This document shows positions 1 through 6,340 of a DNA stretch of 6,340 nucleotides, in pieces. Both the position numbers and the translations under genes were made by a program. The stretch is from Thermoplasmata archaeon. Lineage in GTDB: Archaea; Thermoplasmatota; Thermoplasmata; SG8-5; JAGLSY01. The stretch is from NCBI GenBank assembly GCA_023135545.1, contig JAGLSY010000131.1, forward strand, positions 1 through 6,340, read 5' to 3'. Below the pieces are notes generated by a model. The model saw only the letters and a list, made by a program, of their open reading frames with translations. It ran no database searches and was not told the origin of the DNA. Each line of letters begins with the position of its first letter. Positions within the stretch are counted from its first letter, which is position 1.

Positions 1-3000
1 GGTCATTTAGTTGGTCTGGCCTATAACTGATATTTGACTTCCAATGGTCTGAAGTATTGGATGCGTCGTAGGCCTGGATGTAGTCCCACTTACCGTCAAT
101 GCTCCACAAGACCTCATCGAGGGATTCGTCAGTTTGAATAAGCGGGAAGGATATCAGATTCCAGCCAAGGTCAAGGGGTATGTTGATCGAAGGAGCCACC
201 GATATTATGTCAATCTCATGTGGATATGTTCGCGCCATGGTCTCGGGATGGGTGGAATTCCTTGTTCCGTCTGATGCCTCTATGTAGTAACAAACCACGC
301 CGTCAATGGTCTGACTCGGTATGTCCACGGTATAATTATCATTCCCGATATTGTTCATTTCCACGACCATGAAGTTGGTGTCGCCGATGTTCTTATAATG
401 AAGGGAAACACTCGTCACATTGATGTTATCTGTAACCATTGCATTGATCGTGATCGGCGTGTAGCTCTCTGCTGTTTTTACAGGTAAGTGGGCGATTACG
501 GGTGGCTCTGCCATCCTCAAATCGATGAATGACCAGAAGTTGTATATTCCGTTAAGCTGCTCGTGCCAACCCTCATAATTGTCGCTGCGGTATGCCTCAA
601 GCAAAGTCCTGAAAAACAAGACATCGTATGGAAGGTCCCATGCAATGGATGCCTGCGCATCTTGAATATCCTGATACAACTCATTTTCATATATGGTTGC
701 TCTCGCATGGTCCATCAATGCATCAAAGCTGGAGTTTGAATATCCCGGATAGTTCTGGCCTGTCGCGGCATTCTCAGAATGGAAGAAGGCATATAGGTAA
801 TCCGTTGGTTCACCACCTATCCTCCATCCGAGAATATACATATCGAAATTCCTGGTATCAATCCTTGTGACAATGTCACCTAATTCCATTGCAATTGATT
901 CCGCATAGATACCAACCTGCTGTAACTGATTGGCGATCATCAGTCCTGCCTGGGCTCTTATAGGGTCATAGTCTGCCGGTGGTGTTATTATCTCAATAAG
1001 GCCATTCACTCCAGAACCGATCTCTCCTCCATCAGGTCTTTCACGCCAGCCATCTGCATCGCAATCCACCCAGCCATTGTTGTCCAATATGAACTCTGCC
1101 TCTGCTGGGTCGAAGGAATATTTCGGTATGGTATCATTGTACCATGGGCTGTTCGATGAAATTGGCCCATCGCCAGGTATTCCATATCCCTGGAGAAGAT
1201 TTTGAACTATGGTCTGCTTGTCGATACAGTGGGCGACCGCTTTTCTGAAGGATTTTCCAATATCCGTATAGTTGCCACCATCATAATCTGCATAACCAAA
1301 GGATTCGAGCCTCATATTGTACGACATATAGAAGAATCCTCGTACAGAGGTTTGGGCTATTGAGATGTTCTCATCTGCTTCAAGGCCGCCCATTAAATAG
1401 GGAGGTATGCTCCATGCAATGTAATCTATCTTGTCGTTCTGGAGCCCGAGGACGGCAGGCTCTGTATCTGGCCAAATTGTGTAATTGATACCATCGACCT
1501 TGGCCCGGCCATAGAAATAATCAGTGTATGTGTCAACCCTGAGATATTCACCTGGTAACCACTCATTGAACTCGAACAAGCCAGAACCTATCGGATTGGG
1601 GTTGTCCCATGCAAAGGCTTGATCAATGTCCCACGAGTCAGCACTGGCAGGGTCATATCCTGGGTCGCACCATATCTTCATATTGTCAAAGGGCTGGCCA
1701 GACTGCGTGGTTCCCCAGATGTGTTTAGGCAAAATGAGGGGTGTGAGAGTGACTCGGAAAAAGTTGACATACGGTGCCTGCAGAACGAACTTCAGGGATG
1801 CATTGAGTTTGTCCGGGCTCTCATATACCTTGTAGATGTGTAGCCAGTGAGTGTCTGTGAAATTACTGCCAGCCTCTCCGCCCTTGTCCATCAGGCACTT
1901 GACACTTTCCGCCCAATCAGGCAACTGTGCCTGAACATGATATGAGAAGATTATATCGTCTATATCCATCTGATGTCCATCATGGAATAAGACATTCGTG
2001 AAATCGTAGTGAATAGTCGCCTCGGGCTTGGCCATATCGCTCCACCCAGCCTTCGGATCAAATCCAAAGAGCACAGTACCGTTATTCGACCCAGTGGCAA
2101 TGAAAGAAATCAAATCGCCTGTATCTGCATCCTCCATTATAGGTACATCATACATGAATCCAAGTACATTCCACGTCCGAACATCGCCTGCGACTAGAGG
2201 ATTGAGCGTCTTGATGTCCTCTTGCTGCGCTATTCTCAATACCCCTCCATATAAATTTATCCAGACCGCATGTGGAGCCATGGTATCAACAGGATGGGTG
2301 ACCGTGTTATTATCGTCCGTGGCCTCGATATAATAATATACCCAGCCTTCAATTGATTGTTTTGGTATTATCCCAAGATAATCGTCTCCCGAACCCCCAT
2401 TATCCATTACCAGGGAGCTGAATGCCGCATCACCAACATTTCTATAATACAGTATCACGCCGGTTATGCCTATGTCATCTGTCACGGTGGCATATATGGG
2501 TATAATATTGCCCACACTGCTCTCATCTACTGGGGCATGGGTTATTACAGGCGTCCCCGGGGGGTTTATCTGGATCATGTGCTCACCAGTATCAGGATGT
2601 CTGGCAGTGTTTTCGCCATCATCTGCCTCGATATAATATGTTACATTGCCAGTTATTAATTGAACTGGGATGCTGGCCAAGTATGTGCCATTCCCAACAG
2701 AGGCCATGAGCGTTGATGTGAATTCCACATCACCCACATTTTTGTAATACAACACTGCGCTGTTCACTTCGAAATTATCAGTTATCCCTGCAGAAATTGT
2801 TATGACATCACCCACGTTGGCCATGACCACGGGTGCGTGGGTTATGCTCGGTGCCTCATTGTCCTCGACTGTGAACAGCCAGACAGTGCTATTGGAATTC
2901 CCAGCAATATCCAGAATATCCAGTTCGACAACGTGAAGTCCTATGCCCAAAGGTTCTGTCGGCACATAGGCGATGGAGAGATCACCGATAGCAGAATCAG

Positions 3001-6000
3001 CCGTGACATCTATGCCATCAAATGATATTTTGACATTTTCTACATCCACACCACTGAGTTCGTCGCTGTATTCTGCACCTATAATAGGCAGGTTCTCATA
3101 TATTGTGGAGTCGTCCGCAGGCTTCAAGTTTGTAATCTCTGGGGCGGACCTGTCCAAGAGAAGGTTTATGGGATCTTGGCAACACATAGCAGCACCCTTT
3201 GGTCCCACAAACAGGTCTGCTAGATGAAGCCCGTCAGGCGTACTCCCAGGGAAATCCCAAGTTAGATTGAATATCCGGGACGTGTTCGCTGGCAATAAAC
3301 CACTGTCCAGATCTTCAACATAGAAGTGTGGAGCATATAAAGGCGATACTTCAGTGACCTGCATGTCGTAATGTCCTGGTTCACCATGAAGGGTAAATCC
3401 ATATATTTTGATAAGATATATGCCGTCCTCGGGGAAGAAAATGCTAGCCTCCTCGTCGGCATCGCCATCAGCACCCATTGCCACAAACTCGCCAACCTGG
3501 GTTTGTCCGTCAATAGGGTTTCCGCCTTTCCCATCCAAGAATATTCCCAGGTCCAGGTCAGGGGCATCAGAGTGCCCCCATATGTGAACATTTAGCCTGC
3601 TTATATCAATCAAATTCAGAGGTATCGTGGTGTTCCCAGAGGCCAACTGTTCCTGGAAAGATCCATAATTTTCCCAGTTCGGGTCATCTTGCCAGACCTC
3701 TTGGTCTGTATAAGTCTCTATATATGATCCATGGATTTCAGTGTCAACACCCTCCCAATCCATGGTCGAGTTGATGGTGATGGGGATCTTATCATACAAT
3801 TCATTTGTGCATATCTCTATCGGGGATGGTTCGATGTACATAGTTCCGACACTGCCGCTGAACTCCTCGTAATTGGCGCTTCCATTTAGAATTGTATTTC
3901 GGAGCATGATGATGTTGAGCCCGGTCGTTAGCTCCGCGGTGATAACTTCCCGTGATGTGCCTGTTGTGGTGTAATATTGTGACCCTATCTCACTTCCTCC
4001 CTTATACTCAAGGGTGTATTGACCATATCGGGCTTCATTATCCAAAGAGAACTGGTCCGCCTGGCCCCGGCCATAAACGAATACATCTATGTCCGATGGG
4101 GTATTGGTCCAGTTCACGTTGATCAACAATTTATGCCCGGCACCTGTTTCTGTCATATCTGGGATATCGACAAAATAATAGCGCCAGTCATTTGATTCGA
4201 TAGACCCGCCATATACCCGATTATTGTCATAGAGATCGAATGTTCCGGAATTCCCACCAAAGGTGAAGGGAAGTGAATTGGCTGCGACATTAACGACTAC
4301 AGGAATAGTGCTCCGCTCCGTGTGGTAGGTATAATCTGCGGTAAGGATGTCTGATGGGATGAGATAGTCCAAAAATGTTATTTGGCCAGATTTGAGATTG
4401 ATCGTATAGTCTACACCCTCAACCAAAACAATAGCGTTTTTATAAATCGTATATGAGCCAGGAACCACATCTTCATGTTGAAGTTGAGCTGTATTGTCCG
4501 GTATGAACCAAGTGTAATTCGCTAGGAGGACATTACCTAACAGGAGGGGTGTGTTGAGTATGATCTCCCCAGTTATGGGATCCAGTGTATAATCTCCAGG
4601 GGTTGTTAGAAGTGCGGTTCCAGAGTAATTGAGCCAGGCATGAACGGTCACGCCATTCCACAGGGGCCAGCCATCTGTCATGGTCACCTCGCCGGTGGCA
4701 TAATCCACAGAGCAGTAGGGGTCCAGACACCACCAGCCCAATCCGCCTTCGTCCACCCACAGGGTGCAATGCAAGAGATTGGTGTAGCCTAGGTTGAATG
4801 TCCACACGTCGCCGGTGGCGGCGAGAACGGTTTCATTAACCACTTCAAATGTGCCGTTTTTCCTGAGTTCAAGTGTAGCAGGAATAACATTATCGTGTGC
4901 CAGCTGTGCATTTGTGGGTGTGGTGTTGACTACAAGTTCTTCATATTCATCGAATACCATATGTTCCAAGGCCAATACCTCTCCAACAGTTGAATATTCC
5001 TTATTCAGATATATTGCTCCCTCGTACAGGCCTATTCCTGCATCTGAAGGAATTGAAAGGGTTGCATTGAATGTCTCAGATCCTCCTGCAGGGATGTTCA
5101 AGTTATTTTGGTCAGTGGTCAGCCAGTTCCAATCTGTCTTTTGGTAGAATTCGCATTTTACTTGCCATACTGTTGTGTTTGTGGTAAAGAATGTATTCAG
5201 TGCCCTATTCCAAATCAGTAAGCCATCATGAGTCCTTTGTGCAGGGTCATAGACTCTTGCTTCGAGAAGAGTTGTGTCCGAACTCCAGTCGCACATGATC
5301 CTATTCCGTTCATAGAAACCTATTGCACCTGGGTACGGATCAGGCTCCAGATCGCCATCGAACTTGCCATTTCCATTCACATCTGTCCAGTCATGCAGTT
5401 CCAGCCAATAACTTGTATCCAGGGATCCATCCCCATCGATGTCAAGGTCTGTGAAATTGGCATAGGCCGTGACCTTGATCAGGTCAGCATTGTTCCACAG
5501 GTTTGCATCTACTGATCCGAATTTTGTACCATTTCTATCATAGATGCCTGTTTCATTGATAATACTCCATCTGTGTTCATCCCAGGCCAGGTCTAGAGAA
5601 TAATGGCTCTCACCGGTTCTCTGGAGAACCGCATCTGATATTGATATGGATTCGGCAGTCACCTGATTATGGTTTTCCAGGGTAATGTTTGTCGAACGGC
5701 TGTCACCCGGATACATCAATTTTGCGAAAGCCTCATGTTCAATCCCTCGAAAATCGCCAGGGTTCCAAGATGAGATGCTTGCGGATATCCCATCCATATC
5801 ATTCGCTATCTTTGTCGAACGGTCTGCATTGACGAAGCCTGCACCCTGGGCGAGCACGTCATTGTTCATGTCATCACAGCCGGACATCAGCAGTCTTTTG
5901 GCTAACTCTGGCATGGGATAAGAGCCATGCGCCTGATTATATGCATCATATATCATCGCCAGAGCACCGGCAGTGATAGGTGTGGACAAACCCGGACCAT

Positions 6001-6340
6001 TCCAAAGCATCCAGCCATGCCCATAAGCCTCGATACCTTCTTGATTCAAAGGATGGTCGCCATATGCAAAGGCCCCTACCCCCATCACATCGGGTTTCGG
6101 CTGCCCCAATGCATTCGGCCCCCTGCTGGAGAATGGTGCCACATCACCATATGCAGGATTCGGTCCTCCGTCATAACTTTCGAAACCTATCAATGGATCC
6201 TTTCTGTAGAGCTTGCTTGTAGCTGCTCCGCAAGTAATAACACCCGGAGCGGCACCAGGGGATGCCATCATGCCATACCCATTATCCCCCTCCAATGAGG
6301 CCACAGCAAAGGTGGTTTTGCCCTGTGCATATTGTGTTAC
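1..6340 (-). CDS. Giant secreted surface protein, subtilase/solute-binding fusion (partial at both ends)
   Basis: One minus-strand frame is open for the whole window: 2113 complete codons from 6340 down to 2, with one leftover base at position 1. It encodes an extracellular multidomain protein: C-terminal half of an S8 subtilase, beta-sandwich stalk domains, Ig-like repeats, a full family 5 solute-binding domain, another Ig-like repeat and the start of a GWNLIS-type C-terminal module. No start codon choice can be made, because the signal peptide, any propeptide and the Asp/His half of the protease lie beyond the right edge. No membrane helix is seen. The composition is acidic and rich in Asn, Thr, Tyr and Trp, with over 30 N-x-S/T sequons, as expected of an archaeal surface glycoprotein. 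The full protein is probably well over 2400 residues. The inferred role is attachment to, and capture of, proteins or peptides at the cell surface. The active-site Ser appears to be lost, so proteolysis is doubtful. The frame and domain order are clear; the physiological role is inferred. Confidence 0.95.
2..187 (-). other. C-terminal GWNLIS-type module (truncated by the window)
   Basis: Residues 2052-2113. The segment LDLGWNLISFPL (2056-2067), then SLDEVLWSIDGKWDYIQAYDA (2073-2093, described by its ends S2073 and A2093), then DHWKSN and QLND at the edge, matches a module I know from archaeal surface proteins: 'G-W-N-L-I-S-x-P-L, D-x-x-x-x-x-V-L-x-x-I-x-G-x-x-D, Y-D-A, D-x-W-K'. It usually lies near the C-terminus, ahead of a membrane anchor or sorting signal, so the stop codon is probably not far beyond the left edge. 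The family recognition is from memory; the truncation is plain. Confidence 0.65.
200..508 (-). repeat. Ig/Fn3-like repeat C
   Basis: Residues 1945-2047, third copy of the A/B repeat, but on the other side of the solute-binding domain. Landmarks are PPVIAHLPV (1946-1954), VTDNINVTSV (1969-1978), SLHYKNIGD (1979-1987), YTVDIP (2003-2008) and VCYYIEASDG (2016-2025), followed by STHPETM (2029-2035). The spacing from the L-x-Y motif to YYIEA is 37 residues, as in copy A. Its presence downstream shows that the binding domain sits inside the repeat array, not at its end. Confidence 0.85.
512..2251 (-). other. Extracellular solute-binding domain, family 5 (oligo-/dipeptide type)
   Basis: Residues 1364-1943, about 580 residues, comparable to a complete OppA/DppA-like protein. 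The N-terminal signature LRIAQQEDIKTLNPL (1368-1382) matches the family's opening strand. FHDGHQMDIDDIIFSY starts at 1452 and corresponds to the conserved 'F-H-D-G-x-x-x-x-A-D-D-V-x-F-S' motif. Later come FRKAVAHCIDKQTIV (from 1698), a GWVD-type turn with D1759-x-D1761-x-D1763-G, and a C-terminal lobe with FDMYILGWRIGG (G1838, W1839), SFDALMDHAR and the closing helices. All three structural regions are present and in order. Family members bind peptides, nickel or sugars and deliver them to an ABC permease; peptides are the likeliest ligand given the protease context. It has no own signal peptide or lipobox because it is an internal domain. No permease or ATPase is in the window. Confidence 0.92.
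2252..2563 (-). repeat. Ig/Fn3-like repeat B
   Basis: Residues 1260-1363, second copy. Landmarks are PVITHAPV (1264-1271), VTDDIGITGV (1286-1295), ILYYRNVGD (1296-1304), YLGIIP (1321-1326) and VYYYIEATDDNNT (1334-1346), followed by VTHPVDT (1347-1353). It joins the solute-binding domain at Leu-Tyr-Gly-Gly (1363-1366) with almost no linker. It resembles repeat A and the later repeat C in length and in every core strand. Confidence 0.85.
2564..2860 (-). repeat. Ig/Fn3-like repeat A
   Basis: Residues 1161-1259, first of three copies of one repeat family. Landmarks are PSITHAPV (1164-1171), ITDNFEV (1186-1192), VLYYKNVGD (1196-1204), GTYLASIP (1218-1225) and VTYYIEADDGENT (1233-1245), ending in ARHPDTG. 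Repeat B starts immediately after it, and the LYY-x-N-V-G-D motif recurs exactly 100 residues later. Codons differ between the copies even where residues match, so this is an old duplication, not a recent one. The probable role is a spacer that holds the binding domain away from the stalk. Confidence 0.85.
2861..3154 (-). other. Bacterial-type Ig-like domain
   Basis: Residues 1063-1160. It starts with DRSAPEITNLKPADDSTIY (1063-1081) and proceeds through YSDELSGVD (1091-1099), ISFDGIDVT (1105-1113) and GLHVVELDILDIAGNSN (1134-1150), ending at VEDNEAP (1158-1164). The order 'A-P-x-I-x-x-L-x-P, D-x-L-S-G-V-D, V-x-I-x-F-D-G, G-x-H-x-V-x-L-x-x-x-D-x-A-G-N' is typical of Ig-like domains in surface proteins. 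A linker before it (about 1000-1062) contains adjacent cysteines, C1053 and C1054. It serves as a rigid spacer between the PPC domains and the repeat block. Confidence 0.75.
3347..3673 (-). other. PPC-like beta-sandwich domain 2
   Basis: Residues 890-998. LNVHIWGH (916-923) leads to PDLDLGIFLDGKGG (927-940), an acidic loop GADGDADEEA (956-965), and then SIFFPEDGIYLIKIYGF (966-982). The order 'D-L-D-L-x-I/L-x-x-D, acidic loop, F-x-P-E-D-G-x-Y-x-I-x-I-Y-G' matches the PPC domain core more closely than copy 1 does. The acidic loop could hold a calcium ion, as in related collagenase PPC domains. Between the two copies (about 837-889) is a connecting region with a Trp/Asp-rich stretch. Confidence 0.65.
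3833..4237 (-). other. PPC-like beta-sandwich domain 1
   Basis: Residues 702-836. The segment has DWRYYFVDIP (718-727), a hydrophobic strand, then N-T-P-S-D-I-D-V-F-V-Y-G (746-757), and later a strand pair ending near MYIEP (834-838). A strand exposing 'D-x-D-V/L-x-V/L-Y' after a 'Y-F-x-x-I/V-P' strand is the hallmark of bacterial and archaeal pre-peptidase C-terminal (PPC) domains, which are common behind secreted subtilases and are normally removed or used for substrate and surface contact. Here it is internal, so removal at the C-terminus is unlikely. Confidence 0.6.
4325..4915 (-). repeat. Divergent beta-hairpin repeats (T-G-E type) with a duplicated A-Q-L-x-H-x-x-V-x-P motif
   Basis: Residues 476-672. 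AQLAHDNVIP (478-487) and AQLQHEDVVP (618-627) are copies 140 residues apart. A second motif, 'D-Y-x-x-x-x-x-T/S-G-E/Q-I/V, strand, loop, V/I-L-x-A-x-Y-x-W/Y', is seen around T549 (YATGEV), T590 (ITGEII) and S651 (KSGQIT), with a weaker copy at T509 (ATGDVW). The two upstream copies share a 15-base stretch at 4685-4699 and 4805-4819 with one mismatch, exactly 120 bases apart. The hairpin type resembles short structural repeats in phage fibre and surface proteins, a fold-level impression only. The likely role is a spacer or adhesive stalk. Confidence 0.6.
4916..5344 (-). other. Fibronectin/NEW3-like beta-sandwich domain
   Basis: Residues 333-475. The second half carries IPAGGSETFNATLSIPSDA (416-434) followed by GLYEGAIYL (437-445). 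This is the pattern 'proline, Ala-Gly-Gly-x-x, alternating strand, Pro, then G-x-Y-x-G-x-I' that closes Fn3-like and NEW3-like domains in lactocepin- and Vpr-type proteases. Such domains usually space the catalytic unit from the cell surface and may contribute to substrate contact. The N-terminal part (336-415) is Trp-rich and beta-like, with single Cys residues at 350 and 396. The assignment to the broad fold is reasonable; the exact family is not certain. Confidence 0.55.
5345..5449 (-). other. Paired calcium-binding loops (EF-hand/dockerin-like)
   Basis: Residues 298-332 hold two Asp-rich loops about 20 residues apart. The first is D300-x-D302-x-D304-G305-x-x-D308. The second is D320-x-N322-x-N324-G325-x-x-D328. 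Both match positions 1, 3, 5, 6 and 9 of the EF-hand loop; neither has the usual Glu at position 12. The pair is joined by a short Tyr/Trp-containing helix-like segment. Such loops bind Ca2+ in dockerins, thrombospondin type 3 repeats and many secreted proteases, where they stiffen the stalk. Calcium binding is inferred from the pattern alone. Confidence 0.6.
5450..5815 (-). other. Beta-rich post-subtilase domain, family not recognised
   Basis: Residues 176-297 directly follow the protease fold. The segment contains SSWNPGDF (189-196), then a Tyr-Pro-Gly-Asp turn and a strand with an N-I-T sequon. In large archaeal subtilases the same place holds a jelly-roll or Fn3-like domain that packs on the catalytic domain. 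That comparison is from memory of the family, and I cannot assign a specific domain name. Alternating hydrophobic and polar residues, several sequons (N-I-T, N-E-T, N-G-T, N-F-T) and the absence of helices fit an extracellular beta-sandwich. Confidence 0.5.
5816..6340 (-). other. Subtilase (peptidase S8) domain, C-terminal half, degenerate active site
   Basis: Residues 1-175 follow the S8 fold order. A beta-strand leads into the oxyanion loop (residues 11-29), followed by SPGAAPGVITCGA (27-39), then FSSRGP (70-75), then KPDV (82-85), and then the helix that starts at the catalytic-serine motif. Downstream come LLMSGCDD (150-157) and QGAGFVNADR (165-174), which close the domain as in large archaeal and Vpr-like subtilases. 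The catalytic motif is unusual. G-P-G-L-S-T-P (115-121) stands where G-T-S-M-A-x-P is expected, so Gly117 occupies the nucleophile position, and Ser119 is two residues too late. The AGN oxyanion motif is replaced by a Leu-Glu-Gly-Asp-Asn stretch. The fold assignment is firm; catalytic activity is doubtful. The Asp and His of the triad would be encoded beyond the right edge. Confidence 0.9.

Noticed and set aside
512..2251. Solute-binding domain as a separate neighbouring gene
   Set aside because: There is no stop, start with ribosome-binding site, signal peptide or lipobox near 2251, and the repeat B frame runs straight into it.
2028..2659. Overlapping plus-strand frames of about 100 codons, one with hydrophobic stretches
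   Set aside because: They are antisense to the solute-binding domain and repeat B. The Ile/Tyr runs come from reversed ATA and Asp/Tyr codons; no start context or homology is apparent.
3262..3591. 109-codon minus-strand open frame in another phase
   Set aside because: It overlaps the PPC-like domain 2 frame, which shows conserved motifs in the main frame. The alternative peptide shows no domain pattern.
4533..4805. 90-codon minus-strand frame, Arg/His/Leu-rich
   Set aside because: It coincides with the GC-rich patch, which lowers stop frequency in other frames. The main frame continues through it intact.
4794..5147. 117-codon plus-strand open frame, Ser/Val-rich
   Set aside because: It is antisense to the Fn3-like stalk region; Ser-rich composition is what the reverse complement of this coding frame gives. 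No family resemblance.
5984..5986. Ser119 as the subtilase nucleophile
   Set aside because: It lies within a G-L-S triplet that superficially resembles G-T-S, but it is only two residues before the conserved Pro, whereas the nucleophile is four residues before it. Gly117 fits that spacing.
5927..6298. 123-codon plus-strand open frame
   Set aside because: It lies antisense to the subtilase coding frame, which has clear motifs; the predicted peptide is Cys/His/Ile-rich without recognisable features. It is a shadow frame.
1..6340. Possible CRISPR array, tRNA, rRNA, transposon ends or terminators
   Set aside because: No regularly spaced identical repeats, clover-leaf, inverted terminal repeats or hairpin plus T-run was seen, and the whole window is coding.

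Overview
The window lies wholly inside one very long protein-coding gene on the minus strand. The frame whose codons start at position 6340 and run down to position 2 has no stop codon: 2113 consecutive codons, open at both ends. No gene boundary, promoter, RNA gene, terminator, mobile element or CRISPR array is visible. Residue numbers below count from the first complete codon at the right edge (residue 1 = 6340..6338). The true N-terminus and C-terminus lie outside the window.

Reading N- to C-terminal (right to left on the plus strand), the protein has: the C-terminal half of a subtilase (S8) domain (about 1-175); beta-rich and fibronectin-like segments with a calcium-loop pair (about 176-475); a Trp/Cys-rich segment with repeated beta-hairpins (about 476-672); two PPC-like beta-sandwich domains (about 702-998); a linker and an Ig-like domain (about 1063-1160); two tandem Ig/Fn3-like repeats (A and B, 1161-1363); a complete family 5 extracellular solute-binding domain of the oligopeptide/dipeptide-binding type (about 1364-1943); a third copy of the same Ig-like repeat (C, 1945-2047); and the start of a C-terminal GWNLIS-type module (2052 to the window edge).

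The organism is most likely an archaeon, and I lean to Thermoplasmatota from sediment or marine water. This is inference. It rests on heavy ATA (Ile) and AGA/AGG (Arg) codon use, more than 30 N-glycosylation sequons, an acidic extracellular protein, and a C-terminal module that I associate with archaeal surface proteases.

Two points stand out. First, a subtilase and an ABC-type peptide-binding domain occur in one polypeptide, which suggests a surface machine that contacts protein and holds peptides. Second, the subtilase active site looks degenerate: where the family has G-T-S-M-A-x-P this protein has G-P-G-L-S-T-P, so the catalytic Ser aligns with Gly117, and the usual AGN oxyanion motif is absent. 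The subtilase part may therefore be a binding fold, not a working protease. The catalytic Asp and His would lie beyond the right edge and cannot be judged.
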